NCBI GenBank assembly: GCA_944392935.1
Contig: CALXYI010000016.1
Span: forward strand, 1 to 37,437
DNA: 37,437 nucleotides
Reading direction: 5' to 3'
Source: an uncultured Spirochaetaceae bacterium
GTDB lineage: Bacteria; Spirochaetota; Spirochaetia; Sphaerochaetales; Sphaerochaetaceae
Shown: piece after piece, positions 28,261 through 36,835 of the stretch
Position numbering within the stretch: the first letter of the stretch is position 1
Layout: the number at the start of each line of letters is the position of its first letter
Notes under the pieces: generated by a model
Database searches by the model: none
Seen by the model: the letters and a program-made list of their open reading frames with translations, nothing else
Told to the model about the DNA's origin: nothing
Position numbers and translations under genes: made by a program

Positions 28261-28290
28261 TTGAATATATTGACGGAAATTATCTATCAT
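28261..28290 (+). promoter_or_regulatory. Possible glgP promoter
   Basis: TTGAAT (28261-28266) and TATCAT (28285-28290) are 18 bp apart, about 40 bp before the glgP ATG. The match is moderate; the surrounding 28230-28300 stretch is AT-rich compared with the genes. Confidence 0.4.
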
Positions 28291-28330
28291 AAACCGGATT
28301 ACTTCATCATCGTGATGGTAAGGAGAAGGC

Positions 28331-30856
28331 ATGGCAGACAAAGCAATCAATACGCGTTACGGACGCGAGACAAAGGATCTGGCCCAGGATTTCGCCGAGC
28401 AGCTCAAATACAGCCTCGATGCGGACGTCTATCATACGACACCGGAAGGAAGGTACCAGGCTCTTGCCTATGCGATCCGCGACAGGATCATACATCAGTG
28501 GGATCTCTCCCGCAAGACGCAGAGGGCAAAGCAGTCGAAGAGGATATACTATCTATCGCTCGAGTTCCTCATGGGAAGGGCAATGACGAACAACATCATA
28601 AACCTCGGGCTCGAGAAGAACGTGCGCGATGCTCTCTCATCGCTCGGCTACACGCTCGAGGAGCTTGTTGACGTGGAGCCGGATGCAGGACTCGGCAACG
28701 GAGGGCTTGGACGCCTTGCGGCATGCTTCCTGGATTCCCTGGCGACTCTTGAGTATCCCGCCTACGGATATGGGATAAGATACAACTACGGCATATTCCG
28801 CCAGCAGATAAAGAACGGCCAGCAGGTGGAGTTCCCCGACAACTGGCTCAAGGACGGGAACCCATGGGAGATAAAGAGGCCTGACCTCATCTACCCTGTA
28901 TTCTTCGGAGGTGCCGTACGGCAGATCTACGAGAACGGCAAGGACATCTTCCGCTGGGTTCCGGACGAGATAGTCTACGGAATCGCATACGATACCCCGA
29001 TCGTCGGATACGGCGGCAAGACAGTGAATACCCTGAGGCTCTGGTCGGCCCAGGCACGCGAGGATTTCTCATTCGAGGACTTCAACTCCGGCGACTATAC
29101 GGAAGCCGTAAGGGACAGGATCAACGCAGAGACGATCTCCCAGGTGCTCTACCCCAACGACACCCTCTATATGGGCAAGGAGCTCAGGCTCAAGCAGCAG
29201 TACTTCTTCGTCACCTGCTCGCTGCAGGATATCATGAGGAGATTCAAGAGGACAGGAGTCTACGACTGGAAGGATTTCCCTGATATGGCGGCAATACAGC
29301 TCAACGACACCCATCCGTCGCTGGCAGTGCCTGAGCTGATGCGCCTCCTGATAGACAAGGAAGGACTGGGATGGGATGAGGCATGGGACATAACGGTGAA
29401 GACCATGGGCTACACCAACCACACCCTCATGCCGGAGGCTCTGGAGAAGTGGCCGCTTCCGATGCTCGAGAGGATGCTGCCGCGCCACATGCAGATCATC
29501 TATGAGATCAACCAGCGCTTCCTCGACCATGCGGTATCATTCTTCCCGATGCAGAATGAGAAGATCGCGAAGGTGTCGATCATAGAGGAATCGGATCCGA
29601 AGATGGTCAGGATGGCGAATCTCTCGATCATAGGCTCGCACTCCACCAACGGTGTTGCAGCGCTGCACTCAGAGCTTCTCAAGAAGGACATGTTCCCCGA
29701 GTTCAGCATGATCTTCCCGGAGCGCTTCAACAACAAGACGAACGGGATCACCCAGCGCCGCTGGCTCCTGGATGCGAACCCCGCCCTCTCGGCTCTAATC
29801 ACGGAAGCCATCGGCAGCAAGTGGATCGCTGACTACAGCAGGATCGCTGACCTGAAGCCATTCGCGGATGATCCGGCATTCGTCGAGGAATTCGGACGCG
29901 TGAAGGACAAGGCGAAGCAGAATGCCGCTGTATTCCTTGCAAAGGACATGGGCTATGTGCTCGACACAAGCACGCTCATCGATGTGCAGGTGAAGAGGAT
30001 ACATGAATACAAGAGGCAGCTTCTCAATGCGATGAACATCCTGATGATCTATAACAGGATGAAGAACGACAGGAAGTACCTCGATGAGTTCCAGCCCACG
30101 ACATTCCTCTTCGGAGGCAAGGCTGCCCCCGGCTACGTGAACGCGAAGCTCATCATCAAGTTCATAAACAACGTGGCGAAGGTGATCGCAAGCGACAGCC
30201 AGGTACGCAGCAAGCTCAAGGTCTGCTTCATGCCGGACTACCGCGTGACGATGGCAGAGGCTGTCATCCCCGCGACGAACATCTCCGAGCAGATATCCAC
30301 GGCAGGAACGGAAGCTTCCGGGACAGGCAACATGAAGTTCATGTTCAACGGAGCGCTCACAGTCGGAACGCTTGACGGTGCGAATGTCGAGATCGCCGAG
30401 GAAGTCGGAAAGGAGAATATCTTCATCTTCGGCCACACGGAGGAGGAGATCGCAGCCCTTGCAGCCTCTGGATACGATCCGAAGGCATGGGCCGCAAGCG
30501 ATGCGGAGATAAAGGCAATGATCGATCTCGTCGATTCCGGCTTCTTCTCGATCAACGAGCCCGCGATATTCAATCCCCTCAGGGATTCGATCTTCGGCTA
30601 TGGCGGTGACAGGTACTATCTCCTTGCGGACCTGAGGATGTACCACGATGTGCATGAGAGCGCAATCAACCTCTATCGCGACAACAGGGCGGAATGGAAC
30701 AGGAAGGCTGTCATCAACATCGCCTCCTCTGCGAAGTTCTCATCCGACAGGACGATAAAGGAATATGCCGATGAGATCTGGCACATCAAGCCATGCAAGG
30801 TGAAGAAGTCCTCAAGCGATACAGTCCTCGAAGATGCAAGGAAATCAGGGAAATAA
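28331..30856 (+). CDS. glgP: Glycogen/maltodextrin phosphorylase
   Basis: An 841-residue GT35 phosphorylase that releases glucose 1-phosphate from alpha-1,4-glucans. N-terminal YYLSLEFLMGRAM, DAGLGNGGLGRLAACFLDS and GIRYNYGIFRQ form the substrate region. HTNG-type NHTLMPEALEKWP follows in the middle. PLP is bound at K669 in SGTGNMKFMFNGALTVGTLDGANVE. The length matches E. coli GlgP/MalP (815 and 797) and the muscle enzyme (842). AAGGAG lies 7 nt upstream of the ATG. No other glycogen genes are adjacent. Its end overlaps the DUF1275 gene by 23 nt. Confidence 0.96.
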   Translation: MADKAINTRYGRETKDLAQDFAEQLKYSLDADVYHTTPEGRYQALAYAIRDRIIHQWDLSRKTQRAKQSKRIYYLSLEFLMGRAMTNNIINLGLEKNVRDALSSLGYTLEELVDVEPDAGLGNGGLGRLAACFLDSLATLEYPAYGYGIRYNYGIFRQQIKNGQQVEFPDNWLKDGNPWEIKRPDLIYPVFFGGAVRQIYENGKDIFRWVPDEIVYGIAYDTPIVGYGGKTVNTLRLWSAQAREDFSFEDFNSGDYTEAVRDRINAETISQVLYPNDTLYMGKELRLKQQYFFVTCSLQDIMRRFKRTGVYDWKDFPDMAAIQLNDTHPSLAVPELMRLLIDKEGLGWDEAWDITVKTMGYTNHTLMPEALEKWPLPMLERMLPRHMQIIYEINQRFLDHAVSFFPMQNEKIAKVSIIEESDPKMVRMANLSIIGSHSTNGVAALHSELLKKDMFPEFSMIFPERFNNKTNGITQRRWLLDANPALSALITEAIGSKWIADYSRIADLKPFADDPAFVEEFGRVKDKAKQNAAVFLAKDMGYVLDTSTLIDVQVKRIHEYKRQLLNAMNILMIYNRMKNDRKYLDEFQPTTFLFGGKAAPGYVNAKLIIKFINNVAKVIASDSQVRSKLKVCFMPDYRVTMAEAVIPATNISEQISTAGTEASGTGNMKFMFNGALTVGTLDGANVEIAEEVGKENIFIFGHTEEEIAALAASGYDPKAWAASDAEIKAMIDLVDSGFFSINEPAIFNPLRDSIFGYGGDRYYLLADLRMYHDVHESAINLYRDNRAEWNRKAVINIASSAKFSSDRTIKEYADEIWHIKPCKVKKSSSDTVLEDARKSGK

Positions 30857-31517
30857 GGCAGCGCAGGCCTCGGAGAGCCTTCTGGTGATGACGCTCATCA
30901 CGCTCTCCGGTGGGCTGCAGGATGCATACTCCTTCATGCTCCGCGGCGGCGTATTCGCCAATGCGCAGACAGGCAATATAGTGCTTCTTTCGGAGTCGCT
31001 CTTCTCAGGCAATGCGGGAAGGGCGCTTTCATATCTCGTCCCGATCGCTGCATTCGCGGCAGGAAGCTTCGCCGCAGCCGAGATAAGGCATCGCTTCTCC
31101 GCAAGCGGCCGGCGCATACACTGGAGGCAGCTGGTGGTTGCCGCGGAGATCGCACTGCTTCTTGCCGTAGGCTTCATCCCGGAGGGATTCCCCTTTGCCG
31201 CGAACGCCCTTGTGTCATTCGCCTGCGCGCTTCAGGTCGAGACCTTCAGGAAGGTCCGGGGGCTCTCATATGCGAGCACGATGTGCATAGGGAACCTGCG
31301 GAGCTGCATGGAGAGCCTCTCGGCATACAGCCACAGCAGAAGCGGACAGGACATGTCGAAGACGCTCTGCTACGCCGCAGTGATCGCGATATTCGCCCTT
31401 GGAGCAGGAATCGGAAGCCTGCTGTCGGCGCATCTCGGGCTGAGGACCATATGGATCTCCGCCCTGCTCCTTGCAGCTGCCTTCTCAGCCATGCTCAGGA
31501 GGAGCAAGGAAGAGTGA
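30834..31517 (+). CDS. YoaK/DUF1275 family membrane protein
   Basis: A 227-residue integral membrane protein with about six hydrophobic segments. The family signature GGLQDAYSFMLRGGVFANAQTGNIVLL occupies residues 26-52, and a second conserved segment lies around SYASTMCIGNLRSCMESL. The function of DUF1275 is not established. The start lies within the end of glgP; no good Shine-Dalgarno is seen, so translational coupling is likely. Its 3' end overlaps the convergent macro-like gene by 33 bp. Confidence 0.85.
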   Translation: MQGNQGNKAAQASESLLVMTLITLSGGLQDAYSFMLRGGVFANAQTGNIVLLSESLFSGNAGRALSYLVPIAAFAAGSFAAAEIRHRFSASGRRIHWRQLVVAAEIALLLAVGFIPEGFPFAANALVSFACALQVETFRKVRGLSYASTMCIGNLRSCMESLSAYSHSRSGQDMSKTLCYAAVIAIFALGAGIGSLLSAHLGLRTIWISALLLAAAFSAMLRRSKEE

Positions 31518-32207
31518 CAGGCTCTCCTCATCCGGCAGCACGAACGTCACAGCCATAGGGAAGTCCGGATGGAGGGATGAGTATATAGAAGCGGCGGATA
31601 CAGCTATCGAGGATTCAAGGCCTATGGGATAATCCGAAAGCGGCGCAATGGAAATGACATGATATCCGCCGTTCATCGCGCTATCGAAAACCGCCTTGTA
31701 TGCAGAGGCAAGCCGTTCCTTAGCCCTCTCTCCGCTCCCATAGCGCACACGCTCAGCAGTAAGGACGGCATCAGCATTCCATTTCCGGATGGAGGGGAAT
31801 GAAGGGAGGGCATCATCCGTGACGATCGCGGCCTCGCTCTCATATGATGAGATATCCTCGGCAACAGCTGTGACCATGCCATCATCCACTGCTGATATCA
31901 GCTCCTCGATGAAGCCCTTCTCTATGATTATGTCATCCAGCAGGAGGCCGTCGAGCCCGAGATATTCATCGGTGAATCCCAGGATCATCTCCCTCAGTCC
32001 CTTCCTCCGTCCGGAGCCGGAGATATGCGTCACAAGATATGCCTTGCCATGATCCTCTGCAACCATGTCATCCGCGACGACTTCCTTCCCCAGCCATATG
32101 CAGCGCGTGAGCGTATAGAAGAGCTCATCGTCGAAATCCGCAGCAGGCTTCTCCTTTATCCTCCGCCTGAGCTCCTCGAGCACGGAGTTGTCCCCTTTCC
32201 TTCTCAT
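31485..32207 (-). CDS. Protein with a degenerate macro-domain-like C-terminal half
   Basis: A 240-residue cytoplasmic protein without signal or membrane segments. The C-terminal half resembles a macro (ADP-ribose-binding) domain. VAEDISSYESEAAIVTDDALPSF parallels GDITxLxVDAIVNAAN, and the helix-strand AYKAVFDSAMNGGYHVISIAPLS parallels the usual YRNALxxAxExGxxSIAFPxIS. The glycine-rich GGGVDGAI loop and the Asn are missing, so catalysis or tight binding may be lost. The N-terminal ~110 residues are unassigned; an SseB-like fold is possible. I choose ATG 32207 because an extended -10 (TGCTATGAT) ends 7 nt upstream; ATG 32219 is an alternative. Confidence 0.6.
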   Translation of the reverse strand: MRRKGDNSVLEELRRRIKEKPAADFDDELFYTLTRCIWLGKEVVADDMVAEDHGKAYLVTHISGSGRRKGLREMILGFTDEYLGLDGLLLDDIIIEKGFIEELISAVDDGMVTAVAEDISSYESEAAIVTDDALPSFPSIRKWNADAVLTAERVRYGSGERAKERLASAYKAVFDSAMNGGYHVISIAPLSDYPIGLESSIAVSAASIYSSLHPDFPMAVTFVLPDEESLSLFLAPPEHG

Positions 32208-32214
32208 GACTGCA

Positions 32215-32236
32215 ATCATAGCATCTGTGGTATCAT
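32215..32236. promoter_or_regulatory. Two divergent extended -10 elements 4 bp apart
   Basis: On the minus strand TGC-TATGAT (32223-32215) points to the macro-like gene, with a 7-nt gap to its ATG. On the plus strand TGG-TATCAT (32228-32236) points to the MobA-like gene, with a 6-nt gap to its ATG. The whole intergenic space is 35 bp, so polymerases could not occupy both at once. Neither gene has a Shine-Dalgarno. Confidence 0.5.
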
Positions 32237-32242
32237 CATGGA

Positions 32243-32821
32243 ATGACCGTGATAGTGCTCGCCGCAGGGCTGTCATCGAGGATGGGATGCAGCAAGCTCC
32301 TGCTGCCATACAGGGGGAATCCACTGATTGCATGCACCATAGGGAATATCCTTCCGTATACGGACAGGATCATCGCCGTCACAGGCCATGATGCCGATGC
32401 TGTATCGGAAGCAATAAGGGGCCTCCATGTCCGCACGGTATATGCCGGGAATTACATGAAAGGGCAGAAATACAGCCTGCTCTCAGGTGTCGAAGCAGCC
32501 GGAGATGATGATTTCGCAGTGCTCCCTGGGGACCTCCCCCTGATAGGAGCTGACGACTTCGCAGGCACGGAGAGGGCATTGGAAGGGCATGAAGCGGCAA
32601 GGGCCATGCATTCAGGGATCCCCGGGCATCCTGTGATGTTCCGCAGCAGATGCAGGGATGGCCTCCTGCGGTTCCCTGGCACGATGATGGAATACATGAG
32701 GACACTTGACGTGGGCTTCCATAGCGGAAGCATCGGGTGCATCTACGATATAGACACACCCGAACGCTACAGGGATCTGCTGGCCGGAGTCCGGGAAAGC
32801 CGGCCTGGCCTTCCCGGATGA
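32243..32821 (+). CDS. MobA/MocA-like nucleotidyltransferase
   Basis: A 192-residue NTP-transferase domain protein. The nucleotide-binding loop LAAGLSSRMGCSKLLLPYRG is at residues 6-25, and PGDLPLI carries the metal-binding Asp. The C-terminal IDTPERYRDLL matches MobA-like and MocA-like enzymes. It might transfer CMP or GMP to molybdenum cofactor, as MocA/MobA do, but no molybdenum-enzyme gene is near. Other sugar- or cofactor-nucleotidyl transfers are possible. There is no clear Shine-Dalgarno; TATCAT ends 6 nt before the ATG. It converges with clpB, 4 bp between stops. Confidence 0.75.
   Translation: MTVIVLAAGLSSRMGCSKLLLPYRGNPLIACTIGNILPYTDRIIAVTGHDADAVSEAIRGLHVRTVYAGNYMKGQKYSLLSGVEAAGDDDFAVLPGDLPLIGADDFAGTERALEGHEAARAMHSGIPGHPVMFRSRCRDGLLRFPGTMMEYMRTLDVGFHSGSIGCIYDIDTPERYRDLLAGVRESRPGLPG
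32791..32817. terminator. GC-rich hairpin at the MobA-like/clpB junction
   Basis: CCGGGAA (32791-32797) and TTCCCGG (32811-32817), with an inner GCC/GGC, form a stem within the last codons of the MobA-like gene and 8 nt beyond the clpB stop. There is no T tract on either strand, so efficient intrinsic termination is doubtful. It may protect both 3' ends. Confidence 0.35.
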
Positions 32822-32825
32822 GGAT

Positions 32826-35393
32826 CTAGGCAGATACCTTCACCTTGCCGTCCACTGCAGAGAGATGCAGCGTGGCTCCCTCTGCAAGGCTGCCGGAAAG
32901 CATCTGGCGCGAGAGCTCATTCTCGACCTCGTTCTGGATGCATCTCCTGATCGGGCGTGCGCCGAATGCAGGATCGAAGCCAGCCTGGGCGATATGCGCC
33001 TCGACGCTCTCATCCCACTCCAGATGATAACCGCGCCTCAGAACCCTCTCCTTCAGCGTCTCAAGCTGGAGATGGACGATCTTCCTGATCTCAGCGGCTC
33101 CGAGAGGATTGAACATCACGATCTCATCGATCCTGTTGATGAACTCGGGCTTGAACGTATGCCTTATGATCTCCATTACATGCTCCTCCGCGTGCTGCGG
33201 ATCGGCAAGGATCTCCTGCGAGCCGAGGTTGGATGTCATTATGATGATCGTGTTCGTGAAATCCACGACACGCCCCTGGCCATCGGTCAGGCGTCCATCG
33301 TCAAGCACCTGCAGCAGTATGTTGAAGACATCGGGATGCGCCTTCTCGATCTCATCGAAGAGGATGACGGAGTACGGACGCCTCCTCACCACCTCGGTAA
33401 GCTGGCCGCCCTGATCATACCCGACATATCCTGGGGGCGCTCCGATGAGCCTGGATACGGAGTACTTCTCCATATACTCGGACATATCTATCCTCGTCAG
33501 CGCCTTCTCATCATCGAAGAGGAAGGAGGCAAGCACCTTCGCAAGGAGCGTCTTCCCCACTCCGGTGGGACCTGCGAACAGGAACGACCCCAGAGGCCTG
33601 TGCTCATCGCCGATGCCTGCCTTGTTCCTCCTGATGGCATTGGATACAGCCTCGATAGCCTTCTCCTGGCCTATCACGGACTGGGAAAGCGTCTTCTCGA
33701 GATTGAGGTACTTCTCCATCTCCGAACCGAGCATCTTAGCAACAGGCACTCCCGTCCATGCGGAGACGACCTTAGCTATATCATCCTCGGTGACCTCCTC
33801 ACGCAGGAGCCTCCTGCCATCCTTGGTGAAGGAATTGACCTTGGCCTCGGCCTCAGCAATCTCCCTCTGCAGAGCGGGAAGCTGGCCATGCTTTATCATG
33901 GCGGCCTTGCTGAGATCGCCCTGGCGCTCGGCATTCTGCTCTTCCTTCCCGAGCTTCTCAAGCTCTTCCTTCTTCTCACGCAGCGCGAGTATGGCTTCCC
34001 TCTCATTCTGCCATTCAAGGTGCAGGGCATCATACTTCGCCTGCATCTCGCCCAGTTCGGCACCGATCCTCTCCAGCCGCTCCTTCGAGCCCTGATCCTC
34101 CTCGCGTGAGAGCGCCTGCTTCTCGATCGAGAGCTGGAGCATCCTGCGGTGCAGGCTGTCGAGCTCTGCAGGCTGGCTCTCTATCTCCATCTTTATCTGC
34201 GATGCCGCCTCATCGACAAGGTCGATGGCCTTATCAGGGAGGAAGCGGTTCGTGAGATACCTGTCGGAGAGCACTGCGGCAGCCACCAGGGCCTCATCCT
34301 TGATCCTTACGCCATGGTGAAGCTCGTACTTAGGCTGCAGGCCGCGGAGTATGGATATCGTATCCTCCACCGAAGGTTCCTTGGTATATACCGGCTGGAA
34401 CCTCCTCTCAAGGGCCTTGTCGGACTCTATGTACTTGCGGTACTCATCAAGCGTCGTGGCACCGATGGCATGGAGCTCTCCGCGGGCAAGGGCGGGCTTT
34501 ATGAGATTAGAGGCATCCGTCGAACCCTCGGCAGCGCCTGCACCGACTATCGTATGCAGCTCATCGATGAAGAGGATTATCCGCCCCTCGCTCTTGGTGA
34601 CCTCGTTTATGACGCCCTTCAGCCTCTCCTCGAACTCACCGCGGAACTTCGCTCCGGCGATCAGTGAGCCGAGATCAAGGGATAGAAGGCGCTTGTCGGC
34701 AAGGGATTCCGGCACATCGCCCTTCGCGATGCGTTCTGCAAGCCCTTCCACGATAGCGGTCTTTCCGACACCGGGCTCGCCGATGAGGACAGGGTTGTTC
34801 TTCGTCCTGCGGCAAAGCACCTGCATCACACGGCGGATCTCCTCCTCCCTGCCGATTACGGGATCGAGCTTATCCTCAGAGGCAAGGCGCGTGAGGTCCT
34901 TGCAGTACTTATCCAGCGCCTGGTATCCGCTTTCCGGATCCTGTGATGTTATCCTCTGATTGCCCCGTATCGCCTGAAGCGCCTTCAGGACCTCATCCTT
35001 CGTGACCCCGAGCGCTATCAGGGAATCCTTCTCAGGGCATTCATCCGTCAGGAGAGCTATGAGGAAGTGCTCTGCCGATATATACTCATCCTTGAACTCC
35101 GATGCGACCTTGTCGCAGGAGCCAAGTATCCTTGCCGCAGATCTCGAGAACGATACCTGGGCATCCCCATAGAGCTTCGGCAGGGATGAGAGTATCCTGT
35201 CCATCGACTGGATGACGGCATCCGGCGAGACTCCGAGCTTTTCGAAAAGCGGTCTCAGCACCCCGTCCTTCTGCTCCGTAAGGGCCTTGATGATATGTGC
35301 TGGCGTAACCTCGGAATGCTTCTCTGAAGAAGCCTTCTGGGCTGCCTCCTCTATAGCGCTCTGCAGCTTAAGCGTAAACTTATCGAAATTCAT
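32826..35393 (-). CDS. clpB: ATP-dependent chaperone ClpB
   Basis: An 855-residue Hsp104/ClpB disaggregase. The N-domain repeats cover about 1-145. NBD1 has Walker [10 protein letters not shown] (K211) and Walker [10 protein letters not shown] coiled-coil middle domain with heptad-like Glu/Lys/Leu runs about 405-520 and distinguishes ClpB from ClpA/C. NBD2 has GPTGVGKT (K614) and a pore-loop GYVGYDQGG. It cooperates with DnaK to dissolve aggregates. GGAGG lies 6 nt before the ATG. A nested inverted repeat covers the promoter, and no CIRCE element is visible. Confidence 0.97.
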   Translation of the reverse strand: MNFDKFTLKLQSAIEEAAQKASSEKHSEVTPAHIIKALTEQKDGVLRPLFEKLGVSPDAVIQSMDRILSSLPKLYGDAQVSFSRSAARILGSCDKVASEFKDEYISAEHFLIALLTDECPEKDSLIALGVTKDEVLKALQAIRGNQRITSQDPESGYQALDKYCKDLTRLASEDKLDPVIGREEEIRRVMQVLCRRTKNNPVLIGEPGVGKTAIVEGLAERIAKGDVPESLADKRLLSLDLGSLIAGAKFRGEFEERLKGVINEVTKSEGRIILFIDELHTIVGAGAAEGSTDASNLIKPALARGELHAIGATTLDEYRKYIESDKALERRFQPVYTKEPSVEDTISILRGLQPKYELHHGVRIKDEALVAAAVLSDRYLTNRFLPDKAIDLVDEAASQIKMEIESQPAELDSLHRRMLQLSIEKQALSREEDQGSKERLERIGAELGEMQAKYDALHLEWQNEREAILALREKKEELEKLGKEEQNAERQGDLSKAAMIKHGQLPALQREIAEAEAKVNSFTKDGRRLLREEVTEDDIAKVVSAWTGVPVAKMLGSEMEKYLNLEKTLSQSVIGQEKAIEAVSNAIRRNKAGIGDEHRPLGSFLFAGPTGVGKTLLAKVLASFLFDDEKALTRIDMSEYMEKYSVSRLIGAPPGYVGYDQGGQLTEVVRRRPYSVILFDEIEKAHPDVFNILLQVLDDGRLTDGQGRVVDFTNTIIIMTSNLGSQEILADPQHAEEHVMEIIRHTFKPEFINRIDEIVMFNPLGAAEIRKIVHLQLETLKERVLRRGYHLEWDESVEAHIAQAGFDPAFGARPIRRCIQNEVENELSRQMLSGSLAEGATLHLSAVDGKVKVSA

Positions 35394-35411
35394 ATCGTAC
35401 CTCCAGAGTTC

Positions 35412-35469
35412 TATATTCCGTACATTTCCTGTACACCGGGAATATAATAACGGAGGCGGGAATCGTTAA
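35412..35469 (-). promoter_or_regulatory. clpB promoter with nested inverted repeat
   Basis: On the minus strand TTAACG (35469-35464) and TATATT (35446-35441) are 17 bp apart, a plausible promoter. The -10 lies in one arm of TATATTCC/GGAATATA (35412-35419 and 35439-35446), and inside that is GTACA-N5-TGTAC (35420-35434) around the expected start site. This is either a repressor operator over -10/+1 or a hairpin at the mRNA 5' end. It does not match the HrcA/CIRCE consensus. Confidence 0.5.
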
Positions 35470-35470
35470 G

Positions 35471-36067
35471 TCAGGCCCGGAGCGTCTCGAGGTAATCGCG
35501 GATCTGCTTCATGGAGTCCTCCTTGCGGTATGCGCGGAAGAATGCCACCTGGAAGCAGGCCAGCTCCACCAGATCGAAGATCGTCTCCGAAACGGAAGCC
35601 ACATCCACATCCCTGATGCGGCCCGCATCGACTCCCTGGCGCAGCAGGCGCTTGAGGAGGATCGACAGCTTCGCCGTGCGATGATGGATGACATCCGCGA
35701 AGTCGACGCCTTCCTTCTTCGCCGAGACCATCACAGTCATGAGGTTCATCAGCGCCTGCTCATTGTCCATGGCAGTATCTATGATATCGGAGATGATGCG
35801 CGTCATGCGCTCTATCTCATCGCCGCCATGCTCGCTCCATGCTATCAGGGAGTACTTCGCGAAGAGACGCCCCGTGATGAGCTTCACCGCATAGTAGTAG
35901 ATCTCATCCTTGTTGTGGAAATACTGATAGACCGTAGGACGGGATATCCCAGCCTCCTCCGCTATTATGGAGAGGTTGGAATCGTGGTAGCCCTCGCGCG
36001 CGAACACATCAAGCGCTGTCCGGAGAATCGTCTCCTTCCTTTCGTTATGGTCTATCTTCTTAGGCAT
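35471..36067 (-). CDS. TetR/AcrR family transcriptional regulator
   Basis: A 198-residue one-domain-plus-ligand-domain regulator. The N-terminal HTH is ILRTALDVFAREGYHDSNLSIIAEEAGISRPTVYQYFHNKDEIYYYAV, ending about residue 56, the standard TetR pattern. The helical C-terminal ligand domain is unassigned. It is divergent from a LysE-family exporter, which suggests control of that exporter and of itself. There is no Shine-Dalgarno; TATCAT lies 9 nt before the ATG with TTTCAA 17 bp further upstream. An ACCCT/AGGGT inverted repeat lies in that spacer. Confidence 0.9.
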   Translation of the reverse strand: MPKKIDHNERKETILRTALDVFAREGYHDSNLSIIAEEAGISRPTVYQYFHNKDEIYYYAVKLITGRLFAKYSLIAWSEHGGDEIERMTRIISDIIDTAMDNEQALMNLMTVMVSAKKEGVDFADVIHHRTAKLSILLKRLLRQGVDAGRIRDVDVASVSETIFDLVELACFQVAFFRAYRKEDSMKQIRDYLETLRA

Positions 36068-36076
36068 CGCTATGGA

Positions 36077-36105
36077 ATGATATACCCTTTCAGGGTTTGT
36101 TGAAA
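36077..36105 (-). promoter_or_regulatory. tetR promoter with candidate self-operator
   Basis: -35-like TTTCAA (36105-36100), -10 TATCAT (36082-36077), 17-bp spacer. The inverted repeat ACCCT-TTC-AGGGT (36084-36096) fills the spacer, where bound repressor would block polymerase. The -35 is poor (3/6). Confidence 0.45.
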
Positions 36106-36150
36106 CATCACAGAGTGCAGAATATGCATCTTTCGGCTATCATCGGGAGT

Positions 36151-36717
36151 ATGGCAGAGCTGATGGTGTACATCATAGTCATGTCCATAACACCGGGACC
36201 GAATACGATACTCTCCCTTTCCAATGCCGCGGCAGTCGGGCTGAGGAAGGGAGTGAGGCTGAATATCGGGATGCTGATAGGCATAACGGCAGTCACTGCC
36301 ATATCCTATGCATTCTCCAGCCTCGTCTACGCGCTCCTGCCCTCAGCGGAGCTCTGCCTCAGGATACTTGCATTCATATACCTCATGTACCTTGCATGGA
36401 AGACCTACAGGAAAGGAGAGATAGAGAATGACGGGAAGTCCGCCTCATTCCTGGAGGGGCTTCTCCTGCAGCTCGTGAACGTGAAGGTATACCTCCTTGC
36501 GCTCACGGCGATATCCACATACATAATCCCGCAGGCAGGAACGCCGGCCGAAGCGATGCTCCTATCTGCGATCATACCCATCACCTGCTTCATCTCCGGG
36601 CTTGTCTGGGCTGTCGGAGGCTCGCTGCTCTCTGCCATCTACAGCAGATACCGCCGTCCTGTCTGCCTTGTGCTCGCGCTCTCCCTCGTCTACTGCGCAG
36701 TGAGGATCTTCGTATAG
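36151..36717 (+). CDS. LysE/RhtB family exporter
   Basis: A 188-residue membrane protein with six hydrophobic segments. The family signature MSITPGPNTILSLSNAAAVGLRKGVRLNIGMLIG is at residues 10-43. Members export amino acids such as lysine, homoserine or leucine; the substrate here cannot be told. I choose ATG 36151 because it matches the family start and TATCAT (36138-36143) ends 7 nt upstream, suggesting a leaderless mRNA. Upstream ATGs at 36097 and 36124 are alternatives. It is divergent from a TetR gene. Its last codons reappear at 37334 as a direct repeat. Confidence 0.85.
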   Translation: MAELMVYIIVMSITPGPNTILSLSNAAAVGLRKGVRLNIGMLIGITAVTAISYAFSSLVYALLPSAELCLRILAFIYLMYLAWKTYRKGEIENDGKSASFLEGLLLQLVNVKVYLLALTAISTYIIPQAGTPAEAMLLSAIIPITCFISGLVWAVGGSLLSAIYSRYRRPVCLVLALSLVYCAVRIFV

Positions 36718-36735
36718 CCTGCAAATACAGGAGAA
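36698..36735 (+). repeat. Imperfect direct repeat, copy 1 (lysE 3' end)
   Basis: This 38-bp segment covers the last seven codons of the LysE-type gene and 18 bp downstream. It is 33/38 identical to 37334-37371, with a perfect 15-bp core GGATCTTCGTATAGC. The two copies are 636 bp apart and bracket the lipoprotein gene. Confidence 0.8.
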
Positions 36736-36835
36736 TGATAGGGCTTTTCATCAAGCAGTCAGAGGGAATGTGCAGTGAATGTCCGTAAGCAATGAGTTAC
36801 AATATGTTCATATCTACCCATAGGAGGTCGAGAAT

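Noticed and set aside
31495..31520. Convergent overlap of the DUF1275 and macro-like genes as a sign of a wrong gene call
   Set aside because: Both frames have family or domain support up to their ends, and a 33-bp tail-to-tail overlap is tolerable.
35394..35470. CIRCE (HrcA) operator before clpB
   Set aside because: No TTAGCACTC-N9-GAGTGCTAA-like sequence is present; the dyad here has different arms.
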